This document shows, piece by piece, positions 1 to 7,960 of a DNA stretch of 64,000 bases (its first letter is position 1; each line of letters starts with the position of its first letter). Source of the stretch: Synechococcus sp. CB0101 (GTDB taxonomy: Bacteria > Cyanobacteriota > Cyanobacteriia > PCC-6307 > Cyanobiaceae); NCBI RefSeq assembly GCF_000179235.2, contig NZ_CP039373.1:32-64031 (forward strand), read 5' to 3'. A program made the position numbers and the translations under genes. The notes below the pieces were generated by a model. The model saw only the letters and a program-made list of their open reading frames with translations. It had not been told where the DNA came from and ran no database searches.

Positions 1-27
1 GGTTCAATTCAGTGGATCGAACCCTGC

Positions 28-957
28 ATGGCCAGCTCTCTGAGTGCTTTCCTCGGCGAAATCGGCCGCCATCAGTTATTGACTCCTGAGCAGGAGTTGA
101 TGCTGGGGCGCAAGGTGCAGGCCATGGTGGCGTTGCATGAGCGTTGCCACAGTGCTGGTGGTGTGGGGGAAGCCTGCTCCTACAACGACATCGAAAAGCG
201 CACGATGCGGGTCGGTGAGCGTGCCAAAGATCAGATGATCACCGCCAACCTGCGCCTGGTGGTGAATTTGGCCAAGCGTTATCAGGGGAAGGGGTTGGAT
301 CTCCTTGATCTGATTCAGGAGGGCACCCTGGGCCTCACCCGGGCCGTGGAGAAATACGACCCCACCCGTGGCCATCGCTTCAGTACTTATGCCTATTGGT
401 GGATCCGTCAGGGACTCAACCGGGCCCTCTCCACCCAGAGCCGCACCATTCGCATCCCCGTGAATGTGAATGAAAAGCTCACCCGCCTGCGGGCCGCCAA
501 GGCCCGGCTGCTGCAGCGCCATGGCAGCCAGCCTTCCGCCCAGCAGCTCTCAGAGGCGATGGATCTTCCCGTTCAGGAAGTGGAGGATTTGTTGGGGTGT
601 GAGCTGCGCAGCGTCACCGTCAGCCTGCAGGGGGTGGTGAAGTCGAAATCGGATCCCACGGAGCTGGTGGATGTGTTGCCCAGTGAAGATCTGCCACCGA
701 TGGAGCGCTGCGAGCTGGCGGAGCGCAATGCAGCCGTGTGGAAGTTGCTGGATCAATCCAACCTCACCCCCAAGGAGCGCACGGTGGTGATGTTGCGTTT
801 TGGCCTCGATGGCAGCCATGAATGGCGCACCCTGGCGGAGGTGGCGCGTCTGCTGGGTTGCAGCCGCGAGTATTGCCGCCAGGTGGTGCAACGGGCCCTG
901 CGCAAATTGCGCAAGGCCGGCATCCAGGCAGGCCTGGTGGAGGTTGGCGCCCCATGA
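28..957 (+). CDS. Group 2 RpoD-family sigma factor
   Basis: Alternative sigma-70 factor that directs RNA polymerase to a subset of promoters. The 309-residue protein begins directly with region 1.2 (residues 1-33) and lacks the long acidic region 1.1 of a primary sigma. Region 2 spans about residues 64-145 and contains the -10 recognition helix (FSTYAYWWIRQGLNRAL). Region 3 follows, and region 4 ends in the helix-turn-helix TLAEVARLLGCSREYCRQVV. Cyanobacteria carry several such group 2 factors for light, nutrient and stress responses. Which stress this one serves cannot be told from the sequence. The ATG lies only 27 bases from the window edge, so its promoter is outside. Confidence 0.93.
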   Translation: MASSLSAFLGEIGRHQLLTPEQELMLGRKVQAMVALHERCHSAGGVGEACSYNDIEKRTMRVGERAKDQMITANLRLVVNLAKRYQGKGLDLLDLIQEGTLGLTRAVEKYDPTRGHRFSTYAYWWIRQGLNRALSTQSRTIRIPVNVNEKLTRLRAAKARLLQRHGSQPSAQQLSEAMDLPVQEVEDLLGCELRSVTVSLQGVVKSKSDPTELVDVLPSEDLPPMERCELAERNAAVWKLLDQSNLTPKERTVVMLRFGLDGSHEWRTLAEVARLLGCSREYCRQVVQRALRKLRKAGIQAGLVEVGAP

Positions 958-990
958 TGGAAGGGTTGGTCCCCTGAGGTTCCGCCCGTG

Positions 991-1350
991 ATGGCCAAGT
1001 CCACCAACGTTGTTGATGCCGAGGTGCTCGGCAGTACGGAAGTGGATGAGGGGGCCTTGCGCCGCTTGCTGCGCCGTGCGGGCCGAACCCTTGCCCGTCC
1101 CGCCCTCGAGTGCCTCGAGTTGCTGCTCGATGCCAACACCCCACCGCAGGTGCGGGTGACGATGCTCGCAGCCCTCACCTATCTGCTCTTGCCGCTGGAT
1201 TTGATTCCTGATTTCATTCCAGCCGCAGGCTTCAGCGATGACCTGGTGGCCCTCACTGCCTTGCTTGGCTTGTGCAGCACCCACATCAACGACACGATTC
1301 GGTTGCGGGCACAGCGCAAACTGGATCGCTGGTTTCCCCTGGGACGCTGA
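991..1350 (+). CDS. YkvA-family (DUF1232) small membrane-associated protein
   Basis: A 119-residue protein whose C-terminal half carries the DUF1232/YkvA hallmark: a hydrophobic segment followed by LLPLDLIPDFIPAAGFSDDL and a second hydrophobic stretch. The family is widespread and its biochemical role is unknown. A GTG directly precedes the ATG; the ATG is preferred. The stop codon overlaps the next ATG as TGATG, so the two genes are probably translationally coupled and share a transcript, possibly with the sigma factor 33 bases upstream. Confidence 0.8.
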   Translation: MAKSTNVVDAEVLGSTEVDEGALRRLLRRAGRTLARPALECLELLLDANTPPQVRVTMLAALTYLLLPLDLIPDFIPAAGFSDDLVALTALLGLCSTHINDTIRLRAQRKLDRWFPLGR

Positions 1351-1679
1351 TGGCCGTGCTCACCGCTGAGCAGCTGGATGACCTCCAGTCGTTCCTGAAG
1401 GATTGGCTGCGTTACACCGGCCGCACCCAGGCTGATCTCCGCCGGGCGCTGCGGGCCAGCTCGATTCGCATGCCGGTGCTCCTCGAGGAACTGGCGCGGG
1501 TGCATAGCCGTGATGGGCTCACGGGGCTGGCACAACGCCTCTGTGAGATCGAAGCGCTCTGGCAGGGAGAGGACCAAGGGCTGGAAGGGGATGATCAGCC
1601 ACCGCTGTCCCTCGACGACTCCCTCGGACAGCTCGATCTGCTGTTGCAAGAGATCCGTCTGGATGCCGGCGAAGCCTGA
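1350..1679 (+). CDS. Conserved hypothetical protein
   Basis: A 109-residue acidic, leucine-rich protein, probably all helical, with no signal peptide or membrane segment. I recognise no named domain. Its ATG overlaps the YkvA stop codon as TGATG, which fixes the start and implies co-expression with that gene. Codon use and GC content match the neighbours, so the frame is probably real. Function unknown. Confidence 0.65.
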   Translation: MAVLTAEQLDDLQSFLKDWLRYTGRTQADLRRALRASSIRMPVLLEELARVHSRDGLTGLAQRLCEIEALWQGEDQGLEGDDQPPLSLDDSLGQLDLLLQEIRLDAGEA

Positions 1680-1726
1680 CGCCCCCGCGTAGACACGTCA
1701 GAGTGGTGGCACGCTCCGCCGCCGTC

Positions 1727-1994
1727 ATGTCGTTGCCTCGCCTGTTCGCGCCCCCCACCACCCTCGGGCTCAAGTTGTTTGCCGGCCTGGTGATCGGGGG
1801 GGCTGGAATTGCCCGCGTTGGCCCAGGTGGAGAGTTTTCTCTGGGGCCCCGGCAGCAATGTGGGACCTGAAACCAAAGTGGAACCCCGGAACTGCGTCAC
1901 CGGACCCGACGGCAGCATCACCTGCGACACCAAGGTGGTGAATCCCCCCGGTGACACGCCGGCTAAACCCCAATACCGGCCCTTCAGCTACTGA
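1727..1994 (+). pseudogene. Small secreted protein, frameshifted in a G7 run
   Basis: The ATG at 1727 opens a typical signal peptide (MSLPRLFAPPTTLGLKLFAG...), but this frame stops after 47 codons. The +1 frame from about 1800 continues with LELPALAQ, a plausible signal-peptidase site, and then a mature domain containing GPGSNVGPETK and NCVTGPDGSITCDTK, ending at 1994. Removing one G from the seven-G run at 1795-1801 joins the two parts into one protein of about 88 residues with a two-cysteine mature domain. The break is either a genuine frameshift, a homopolymer sequencing error or slippery decoding. No function is known to me. Confidence 0.7.
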
Positions 1995-2005
1995 GCCCCG
2001 GCCTG

Positions 2006-2515
2006 ATGCGTTTGTTTGACGATCGATCCTTCCTGCGGGCGATCACAGCTTTTGAGCGTGCCCTGGCCAAGGTGCTCTCCGTGGTGCTCACCGCCGTGTT
2101 GGTGGTTGCGACCCTGCAGCTCATCTTGTTTCTCGGCAGTGATCTCCTCGATCTCAATGTCAATTGGACGGGCGAGGGCTTGATTCGTCTGTTGGATCAG
2201 GTGCTGGTGATCCTGATCGCCCTGGAGGTGCTCCAGAACCTCACCGCCTACATGCGGGAGCATGTGGTGCAGATCGAGCTGGTGTTGGTCACGGCTCTCA
2301 CGGCGGTGGCCCGCAAGGTGATCGTGATGCCGCCCGGCGTGCAAAAGAATCCCGCGGATCTGATCGGTTTGGGATTTGCGGTGTTGTCGTTGGCCGGTGC
2401 TTATTGGCTGGTGCGCCAATCCCACGTCAGGCGTCTGCCCACCAGAAGAGAGCAAGCCAGAGAGTTCCTGGATGGGGATCTGTCGTCACGACCCGATGAC
2501 GCCGGTGGGGGCTGA
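2006..2515 (+). CDS. psiE: PsiE-family membrane protein
   Basis: Phosphate-starvation-inducible PsiE family: about four membrane segments in 169 residues, including LSVVLTAVLVVATLQLILFL, LLDQVLVILIALEVLQNL and a last one near LIGLGFAVLSLAGAYW. It has the family's conserved LTAVARKVIVMP region between helices. The biochemical function of the family is not established. The final 30 or so residues are hydrophilic (RREQAREFLDGDLSSRPDD) and read into the 3' end of the convergent Nif11-cupin gene for 89 bases. They look like read-through past the usual family end. Confidence 0.75.
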   Translation: MRLFDDRSFLRAITAFERALAKVLSVVLTAVLVVATLQLILFLGSDLLDLNVNWTGEGLIRLLDQVLVILIALEVLQNLTAYMREHVVQIELVLVTALTAVARKVIVMPPGVQKNPADLIGLGFAVLSLAGAYWLVRQSHVRRLPTRREQAREFLDGDLSSRPDDAGGG

Positions 2516-2972
2516 TCAACAGGCTGTCGCCAACACATAAATCACGCGGTTGCGGTTCATCCTCGAACTGCAGTTGGGCACTCCCCCGCAGCACCATCAC
2601 CCATTCCGTTTCGTGTTGGTCGTACCAGAAGTCATCCGGGCTGCTGGCCAGGCACGAATGGATGCGCTCCAGCCTCCAGCCGGGGCCTTCATGCAGGCGA
2701 TCCACCCGTTCTTCACCCGGAGCTGGGCAGGAGCTCGATAACAGGTTGGGTTGGTCGCTTGTGCGCGCGGCCGGCTCGCTCGAGGTTGTGGTGCGATCAC
2801 CCCAGCGCCTGCCGATGTCAAAGCCGTGCTCGGCGGCCAGGGCCACCACCTCATGGTGTTGATCGCAGGCCCGCAGAGCATCACGCAGGGCGGGTTGGGC
2901 TTCGCTCAAGGCCACAAAGGCGTTGAGTTGGCGCACCTTTTCGAGGAATTGCTGCAGCTGGGCTTCGGCCAT
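2427..2972 (-). CDS. Nif11 domain-cupin fusion protein
   Basis: 181 residues in two parts. Residues 1-60 (MAEAQLQQFLEKVRQLNAF..., then ACDQHHEVVALAAEHGFDIG) match the Nif11 helical domain found in cyanobacterial small proteins and RiPP leaders. A Ser/Pro-rich linker follows. Residues 95-181 form a small cupin barrel (RLHEGPGWRLERI, ETEWVMVLRGSAQLQFEDE, GDSLLISPHRRHRVV), the type seen in phosphomannose-isomerase-like cupins. It starts 4 bases after the GNAT gene stops, so the two are an operon. Its function is unknown; a sugar- or metal-binding cupin is an inference. Confidence 0.75.
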   Translation of the reverse strand: MAEAQLQQFLEKVRQLNAFVALSEAQPALRDALRACDQHHEVVALAAEHGFDIGRRWGDRTTTSSEPAARTSDQPNLLSSSCPAPGEERVDRLHEGPGWRLERIHSCLASSPDDFWYDQHETEWVMVLRGSAQLQFEDEPQPRDLCVGDSLLISPHRRHRVVTTDPHPGTLWLALFWWADA

Positions 2973-2976
2973 CGGG

Positions 2977-3450
2977 TCAGTATCCCTGGCCCAGTGGTTT
3001 GTGCATGCGAAAGCGCTCGAAGCTCACGCCGCCGATGCGCAGCTCCTCCCGCCAGCTCACCTGCCAGCCCAGCCGCTCGAACAGCGGTTTGGAGATCAGG
3101 CTGGCTTCCGTGCGCAGGCTGTGAATGCCGTGGCCCTTGGCGCTGTGTTCGATCGCTTCAATTAAGCGCTGGCCACAGCCATGGCGCTGCGCGGCGGGAT
3201 GGCAATAGAGCAGAGCAAGACGATCGCTGGGAAGGCGCAGGCTGAATGCCTGCGGTTGATCGTGTTGATCGCACACCACAAAACCTTCGCCCTGCTGCAA
3301 CTGGGATCGCAGGGCTTGGCACTGTTCAGCCCAGGCTTGTTGCTGCTGGCTGGTGTAGAGCGCAGCGGTGGAACCGAGCACCGCCTGGCGATAGATCTCC
3401 ACCACTGCATCGTGATCCTGGCCATGCAGGGAACGAAGCGGGCGGAACAT
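2977..3450 (-). CDS. GNAT-family N-acetyltransferase
   Basis: A 157-residue GCN5-related acetyltransferase. The fold is recognisable from an N-terminal helix-strand unit (LHGQDHDAVVEIYRQAV), strand 4 LALLYCHPAAQ followed by the acetyl-CoA pyrophosphate loop RHGCGQRLIEAIE, and the closing LRTEASLISKPLFERLGW motif. That is the order found in small YafP-type acetyltransferases. An ATG ten codons upstream exists, but MFRPLR is the better-supported start. The substrate cannot be predicted. It is followed after 4 bases by the Nif11-cupin gene. Confidence 0.82.
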   Translation of the reverse strand: MFRPLRSLHGQDHDAVVEIYRQAVLGSTAALYTSQQQQAWAEQCQALRSQLQQGEGFVVCDQHDQPQAFSLRLPSDRLALLYCHPAAQRHGCGQRLIEAIEHSAKGHGIHSLRTEASLISKPLFERLGWQVSWREELRIGGVSFERFRMHKPLGQGY

Positions 3451-3580
3451 GTTTGATCCCGTGGAGGATGAGGGATCCATTGTCGTTCGTTGTGTCGCGG
3501 GATGTTGGTGGTTGAACCGATGGCAGTGCGGATCTCAATGTTGTAGGTTGCAATTGTCTTGTTCATTTCGTCACCAAGCG

Positions 3581-3946
3581 ATGCTCACTGGATCTGATCT
3601 GCTGGCCAAGGTGAAGGAGCTCGGCGATGTGGGTAAATCGGAGATCGTCCGCGCCTGTGGCTATGTGTCCACCAAGAAAGATGGTGGCGAGCGGCTGAAC
3701 TTCACCGCCTTCTACGAAGCCCTCCTGGAAGCCAAAGGCGTGGAGCTGGGTGGTGCCAGCAAGGTGGGCAAGGGCGGTCGCAAGCTCAGCTACGTCGCCA
3801 CCGTGCAGGGCAACGGCAACCTGTTGATTGGCAAGGCTTATACCGCCATGCTCGACCTGCAGCCCGGCGATGAGTTTGAAATCAAGCTCGGCCGCAAGCA
3901 GATCCGCCTGATTCCCGTTGGCGGCACCGACGAAGACGAAGAGTGA
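3581..3946 (+). CDS. cyAbrB-type transcriptional regulator
   Basis: A 121-residue member of the cyanobacterial AbrB family, which regulates carbon/nitrogen balance and redox-responsive genes as an abundant DNA-binding protein. The N-terminal half (LLAKVKELGDVGKSEIVRAC, then GYVSTKKDGGERLNFTAFYE) is specific to the cyanobacterial branch. The C-terminal half is the swapped-hairpin AbrB-like DNA-binding domain (LIGKAYTAMLDLQPGDEFEI, GRKQIRLIP). The ATG used gives the usual family length. A long leader (3451-3580) precedes it, and a strong intrinsic terminator lies 61 bases after the stop, inside the convergent gene. Confidence 0.9.
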   Translation: MLTGSDLLAKVKELGDVGKSEIVRACGYVSTKKDGGERLNFTAFYEALLEAKGVELGGASKVGKGGRKLSYVATVQGNGNLLIGKAYTAMLDLQPGDEFEIKLGRKQIRLIPVGGTDEDEE

Positions 3947-3964
3947 TCGAATGGGCCTGGTGCG

Positions 3965-6697
3965 TTAGTCCAGGCTCACCATCAACCGGTTTGTTGCCGC
4001 AGGCATCCCCTCGACCAGGTCGGGGGGATTTTTTTTGCGCGTGTTCTGGTCTTGGCCTTGGCCCTCATCCAGTAGCGGGGTGTAGTCGCTGGGGTGGCAG
4101 GTGAGCAACACGATCTGGATGCCTTGCTGCATGCCGCGCTCGAGCATCCTGCGTAGACCCTGCTGCCGTTCCCGATCGCTATTGGTGAAGGCATCGTCGA
4201 ACACCAAGGGCAACACATCGCCATAGGCCGGTTTCAGCACTTCGGCCATGGCTAGCCGCACCGTGGCCGCGAGTTGTTCCCGCATGCCGCCGCTCAAGCG
4301 TTCAAAGGCGAAGGCTTCATCCCCTTGGCGCAGTTGCAGATTGTGGAAGCCCTGCTGTGGATCGAAGGCAAGCAGCGGTTGATGGGGTTCATCGGCCAGC
4401 GCAGCCAGGTAGGGGGCAATGGCGGCGCGCAGCGGTTCGCTGTAGCGGTTGGCCAGATTGCTCTGGGTGCTGTGAAAGCGATCCAGCAACAGGCGTAAAG
4501 CCTGGCCGCGCTGTTCGATGGAACGGCGATCGGCCTCGGCTTCCTCCCAGGTCGCCTGTCGCTGCTCCAGTTCGGCGAGGGGATTGTTGGCGCCCAGGCT
4601 CTGGGTGCGTTGTTGCGCCTGGCCGCGCTGGCTCAGCAGCCGATCCTTCTCCTGCTCGAGGGCCTCCAGTTCCGGCGCTGCATCCGCAAACGCTTGTCGT
4701 GGGTTTCGGTTCCGCCGGGCGGCTTGCAGTTCGTTCAGTTCGTGGCGTAGGGCCTGGAGCTGCTGCTGTTGGCTATCGAGCTCGGCCGCAACGGGCTGGT
4801 TGCCGCTCAGCTGCTGGAGGCGCTCGCCCAGCACCTGCAGCGATCCCTCCAGCTGGCCGCTGCGCTTGCGCAGTTGTTCAAGGTTGGTTTGACGGCTGCG
4901 TTGGGCCTGCTCCAGGGTGCCCAGCTGTTGCTGGCAGTGCTCGAGCTTGCGGCTGTGCTCGCTGCTTTGCTGGCGCTGGGCTTCCAGGGTGTGACGGAGC
5001 TGGGCCGGATCGAGATCGCCGACATCGCGCACCCCCAGCTGATCCGCCAGAGCTGTGAGCAGGGGGCCTTGGGCGGCCAGGTGGTCGTCGAGACGTTGCC
5101 GGCGCGGCTCCTGTTGATCAAGCCGTTGCTGCAGGCCGGCCCAGGGAATCGCTTTGGCGGCTTGGCGCAGGTTGGCCAGTTCCCGCTCCAACCCTTGCCG
5201 TTGCCGCTCGATGGTTTCTGCTTGATCGCTGCTGGTGAGCCGTAGCTGCTGCTGAAGCTGCTCGAGCTTCAGGCGGCAGGTTTGCTGCTGCTCCAGCGCC
5301 TGGGGGAGCGCCTCGCCGCCGCCGGGGCTGATCTGAATGCGCACACCGTCCCCCACCTCCAGCTGCACCGCCGTCTCGAGGCGGCGCCGATCTCCACGGG
5401 TGAGCGCTTCGCCATTGAGGCGGATCGGTTGGTCGGCAGCCACCACCTCCACGCCAGCAGCCATCGCTTCGCATCGGGCTGTGGCCTGGGCCAATGCCTG
5501 TTCCGCCTGGCGGAGCTGGCGCACCTGCTCCGCCGTGATCTCCGGCAGCCCAGCAAGCTGTTGCTTGAGGGTTTCAGCCTGCTCCTGCAGCGCCTTGAGT
5601 TGCTGTTGGTGCTCACGCAGTTGCCGGGCTTCCTCGTTGAGTTGCTGCCGATCGAGCAAGCGCTGCAGCAGCTCCTGGCGTTGCCCCAGTTCCTGCACGG
5701 CAACTTGGGCCTGTTGGGCCTGGATCTGCAGCTGTTGCCGCAGGGTCTCGTCGTTGTGCTGCAGCTCCAGCTCGGCCTTGAGATGTTGTTGAAGCTGTTG
5801 CAGTTCCGTGTGCTCCTGCTGCTGTTGAGCCAGCCGTTGCTGGCGTTCCTTCTCCTGCTGCAGCAGCGGATCGAGTTGAGCTTGCAGGAGCTGGGTTTGT
5901 TGCTGCAGTTGCAGCTCCCGCTGCAGTACTGGTCGCTGTTGACGCTCGATCGTCTCCAGGCGCTCGTTGATGCTGCGCCATTGCTCCATGGCCGCTTCGA
6001 GATCGGCCACCTGCTGCTGCGCCAGGGCCAGGGCCGCGGCGGCCTCCTGGCTGCGGCGCTGCACGTCGGCCAGGGCCGACCCGGCTTTCACCTTGCCAGT
6101 TGCCGTGTATAGGCCAGCCACCTGTTGCTGGATCTGGTCCATCACCTGCCGATCCAGCCCCGATTCCAGAGGGTTCTGGCTGCCGTGTTGTTGCAGTTGC
6201 TCCACCAGCCGTTGGTGGTCGTAGCGATCCTGGTTGCCGCTGAATGGGTTCAGCCCGGCCTCGCCCTGCCGCACCCAGAGGTGCGCCCAGCGTTCGGGAA
6301 GCTGGGCGATGCGGCGCCCTTCCACCGGCGCCTCGAAGCCCAGCAACCGTGCCAGCTGCTCTTCGGCTTCCGGGCCGCTCAGGGCGATCCCGCGGCCATT
6401 GCTCAGCTGGCAGGTGCCGCTGGCGCCGGCAAAGCGTTTGCGCAACCGCCAGGTCTCCGCTTCGGCTTCAAAGCGGATCTCCACCTCCGGTAAGCCGGCG
6501 TGCAGGCGGGAGCGCAGCTCCTCCACGCCGCGTCCGGTGGCCGTGGCCCTGAGGAAAAGCGCCTTGTGCAGCGCCTCCACCAGGGTGCTTTTGCCGCTTT
6601 CGTTGGCACCGGCGATCAAGGTGAGCTGGCGACCGAAGTGCAGCTCCAACGCCCGATGGCGCCGCACGTTCTGCAGCGTGCAGGCGATCAGGCGCAT
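3965..6697 (-). CDS. YhaN/Rad50-like AAA coiled-coil ATPase
   Basis: A 910-residue SMC-like ATPase expected to act in DNA end or repair metabolism with the nuclease encoded just upstream. Walker A is GANESGKST (residues 30-38). The ABC signature is FERLSGGMREQLAATVRLAM and Walker B is VLPLVFDDAF near the C-terminus. Between them lies about 600 residues of glutamine-rich coiled coil. The CxxC zinc hook of SbcC/Rad50 is absent. Instead a beta-like insert (about residues 415-470, PIRLNGEALTRGDRRRLETA onwards) interrupts the coil, as in YhaN-type proteins. It overlaps the nuclease gene by 10 bases. Confidence 0.85.
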   Translation of the reverse strand: MRLIACTLQNVRRHRALELHFGRQLTLIAGANESGKSTLVEALHKALFLRATATGRGVEELRSRLHAGLPEVEIRFEAEAETWRLRKRFAGASGTCQLSNGRGIALSGPEAEEQLARLLGFEAPVEGRRIAQLPERWAHLWVRQGEAGLNPFSGNQDRYDHQRLVEQLQQHGSQNPLESGLDRQVMDQIQQQVAGLYTATGKVKAGSALADVQRRSQEAAAALALAQQQVADLEAAMEQWRSINERLETIERQQRPVLQRELQLQQQTQLLQAQLDPLLQQEKERQQRLAQQQQEHTELQQLQQHLKAELELQHNDETLRQQLQIQAQQAQVAVQELGQRQELLQRLLDRQQLNEEARQLREHQQQLKALQEQAETLKQQLAGLPEITAEQVRQLRQAEQALAQATARCEAMAAGVEVVAADQPIRLNGEALTRGDRRRLETAVQLEVGDGVRIQISPGGGEALPQALEQQQTCRLKLEQLQQQLRLTSSDQAETIERQRQGLERELANLRQAAKAIPWAGLQQRLDQQEPRRQRLDDHLAAQGPLLTALADQLGVRDVGDLDPAQLRHTLEAQRQQSSEHSRKLEHCQQQLGTLEQAQRSRQTNLEQLRKRSGQLEGSLQVLGERLQQLSGNQPVAAELDSQQQQLQALRHELNELQAARRNRNPRQAFADAAPELEALEQEKDRLLSQRGQAQQRTQSLGANNPLAELEQRQATWEEAEADRRSIEQRGQALRLLLDRFHSTQSNLANRYSEPLRAAIAPYLAALADEPHQPLLAFDPQQGFHNLQLRQGDEAFAFERLSGGMREQLAATVRLAMAEVLKPAYGDVLPLVFDDAFTNSDRERQQGLRRMLERGMQQGIQIVLLTCHPSDYTPLLDEGQGQDQNTRKKNPPDLVEGMPAATNRLMVSLD
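4007..4036 (+). terminator. Rho-independent terminator for cyAbrB, inside the convergent gene
   Basis: CCCC-T-CGAC, a CAG loop, then GTCG-G-GGGG form a 9-bp hairpin, followed by A and eight T residues on the plus strand. This is a classic intrinsic terminator for the cyAbrB transcript. It lies wholly within the 3' coding end of the leftward YhaN-like ATPase, where it encodes the KKNPPDL stretch. Confidence 0.8.
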
Positions 6698-7884
6698 TCG
6701 GCTGCTCCGATGGCCCGCTGCAGCTCGGCCAGCGCCAGCTGCAACAGCTGGCGCTGCTCTGGATCGTTGTTGGCGGTGGCCTGCTCCAGCTCCTCGTGCA
6801 GCTCCCCGGCCACGCGTGCGATCAACGGATCCTCAGCCCGTTGCCGCAACAGCTCGAGTTCTTCTGGAGCGGGTTGCTGCTCGATGAGGCCGCGGCGTTT
6901 GAGCCGCAGCAGCTGCGCGTCGAGCCGCTCGAGCAGTTGCTCGTAGCGCTGATGCGCCTCGAGGCTGAGGCTGCCGCTCTGCTCCAGCAGCAGCAACTGC
7001 TGGCCCGGTTCCGCCTGGAGCAGCGGCTCGAGTTGGCGCTCCAGCCGTTCGAGATCGCCGGCTGTGTTGAGGTTGGCGTTCAGCTGCTGCCACTCCAGGG
7101 CTGCGGTGGGCATCGCTTCCACCACGGGTGTTCCGCCCCGTTGCAGGCACACCTTCAGCACCTGCCCGCCTTGGTAGTCGTCGGTGCGGGGAAAGCGATC
7201 GGGTTCCGGCGTGCCGCTGTACCAGGTGCGGCTGTTCACCTGCTTGAGGCCATGCCAATCCCCCAGGGCCACGTAATCGAGTTGATCCAGCAGGGCAGCA
7301 TCGAGATCCAGGCGGTTGTTGGCGCTGCTGGGGTTGTCGTCATCGGCGTCGAGATCGGCCGCGGCGAAGCCATGCACCGAGCCATGGGCGAGCAGGATCC
7401 GGGGGTGATCAGCCGGCAGCTGCTGCCAATCGAGGTGCCGCACCCAGTCGGTGGGATCGCTGCTATCGCTGCGGCGCAGCAGCGGGCAGGGCAGCACCAC
7501 GGCGCCTTCCATCACCACGGGCCTGCGCTCCAGCAGCACGTGCAGGTTGGGGGCGCGCCGTTGCTGTTCGCTTTGAAAGAAGGGGCTATGCCACACGCTG
7601 CCCGGCGCACCATGGTCGTGGTTGCCGGGAATCACCAGAACAGGGATCGCCAGCTTGCCGATGGCCTGGCACACCGCCGCCACGTCGCTGCTGCTGGGAG
7701 TCGGGGAATCAAACAGATCGCCAGCCACCAAGAGGAAGGCGGGTTGCTCCTGATCAAGCAACGCACCGATGCGGCCGATGGCGTCGATCCGGGCCTGGCG
7801 CAGGCGGGCCCGTTTGTCGGGGTCGTGCACGCGGGCGTAGGGCTTGCCGATCTGCCAGTCGGCACTGTGCAGAAGGGTGAGCAT
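6688..7884 (-). CDS. YhaO/SbcD/Mre11-like DNA repair phosphoesterase
   Basis: Calcineurin-like metallophosphoesterase of the Mre11/SbcD/YhaO group, about 398 residues, predicted to be the nuclease partner of the ATPase that follows. The metal-ligand motifs are in order: HSADWQIG (Asp, His), VAGDLFDSP (GDxxD), IPGNHDHG (GNHD), LLAHGSVHG (H) and LGDWHGL (GxxH-type). The C-terminal 150 residues are helical, as needed for partner binding. MLTLLHSADW is chosen over an in-frame upstream start because family proteins begin right at this strand. The 10-bp overlap with the ATPase gene indicates an operon. Confidence 0.87.
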   Translation of the reverse strand: MLTLLHSADWQIGKPYARVHDPDKRARLRQARIDAIGRIGALLDQEQPAFLLVAGDLFDSPTPSSSDVAAVCQAIGKLAIPVLVIPGNHDHGAPGSVWHSPFFQSEQQRRAPNLHVLLERRPVVMEGAVVLPCPLLRRSDSSDPTDWVRHLDWQQLPADHPRILLAHGSVHGFAAADLDADDDNPSSANNRLDLDAALLDQLDYVALGDWHGLKQVNSRTWYSGTPEPDRFPRTDDYQGGQVLKVCLQRGGTPVVEAMPTAALEWQQLNANLNTAGDLERLERQLEPLLQAEPGQQLLLLEQSGSLSLEAHQRYEQLLERLDAQLLRLKRRGLIEQQPAPEELELLRQRAEDPLIARVAGELHEELEQATANNDPEQRQLLQLALAELQRAIGAAECA

Positions 7885-7960
7885 CAACGCAGCGGCAGGC
7901 GCACCCATTTCAGCGTGCCCGTTGGGTCTGCAGACTGACTACACCCTTGCCGAGGCCCAG

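Noticed and set aside
2551-3245. Plus-strand frames overlapping the Nif11-cupin and GNAT genes
   Set aside because: No ribosome-binding site or domain, while both minus-strand genes have clear family motifs.
3950-3980. GCCTGG...CCAGGC inverted repeat just after the cyAbrB stop
   Set aside because: No T-run follows and the stronger hairpin at 4007-4036 explains termination better.
4357-6112. Plus-strand frames of 230-280 codons opposite the YhaN-like ATPase
   Set aside because: Leu-rich shadows produced by Gln/Leu codons of the coiled coil in the opposite strand.
6796-7938. Long open frame of about 380 codons on the plus strand, antisense to the YhaO/SbcD-like gene
   Set aside because: High-GC codon bias leaves the antisense frame open. 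The translation has no domain, and the minus-strand gene has all metallophosphoesterase motifs.
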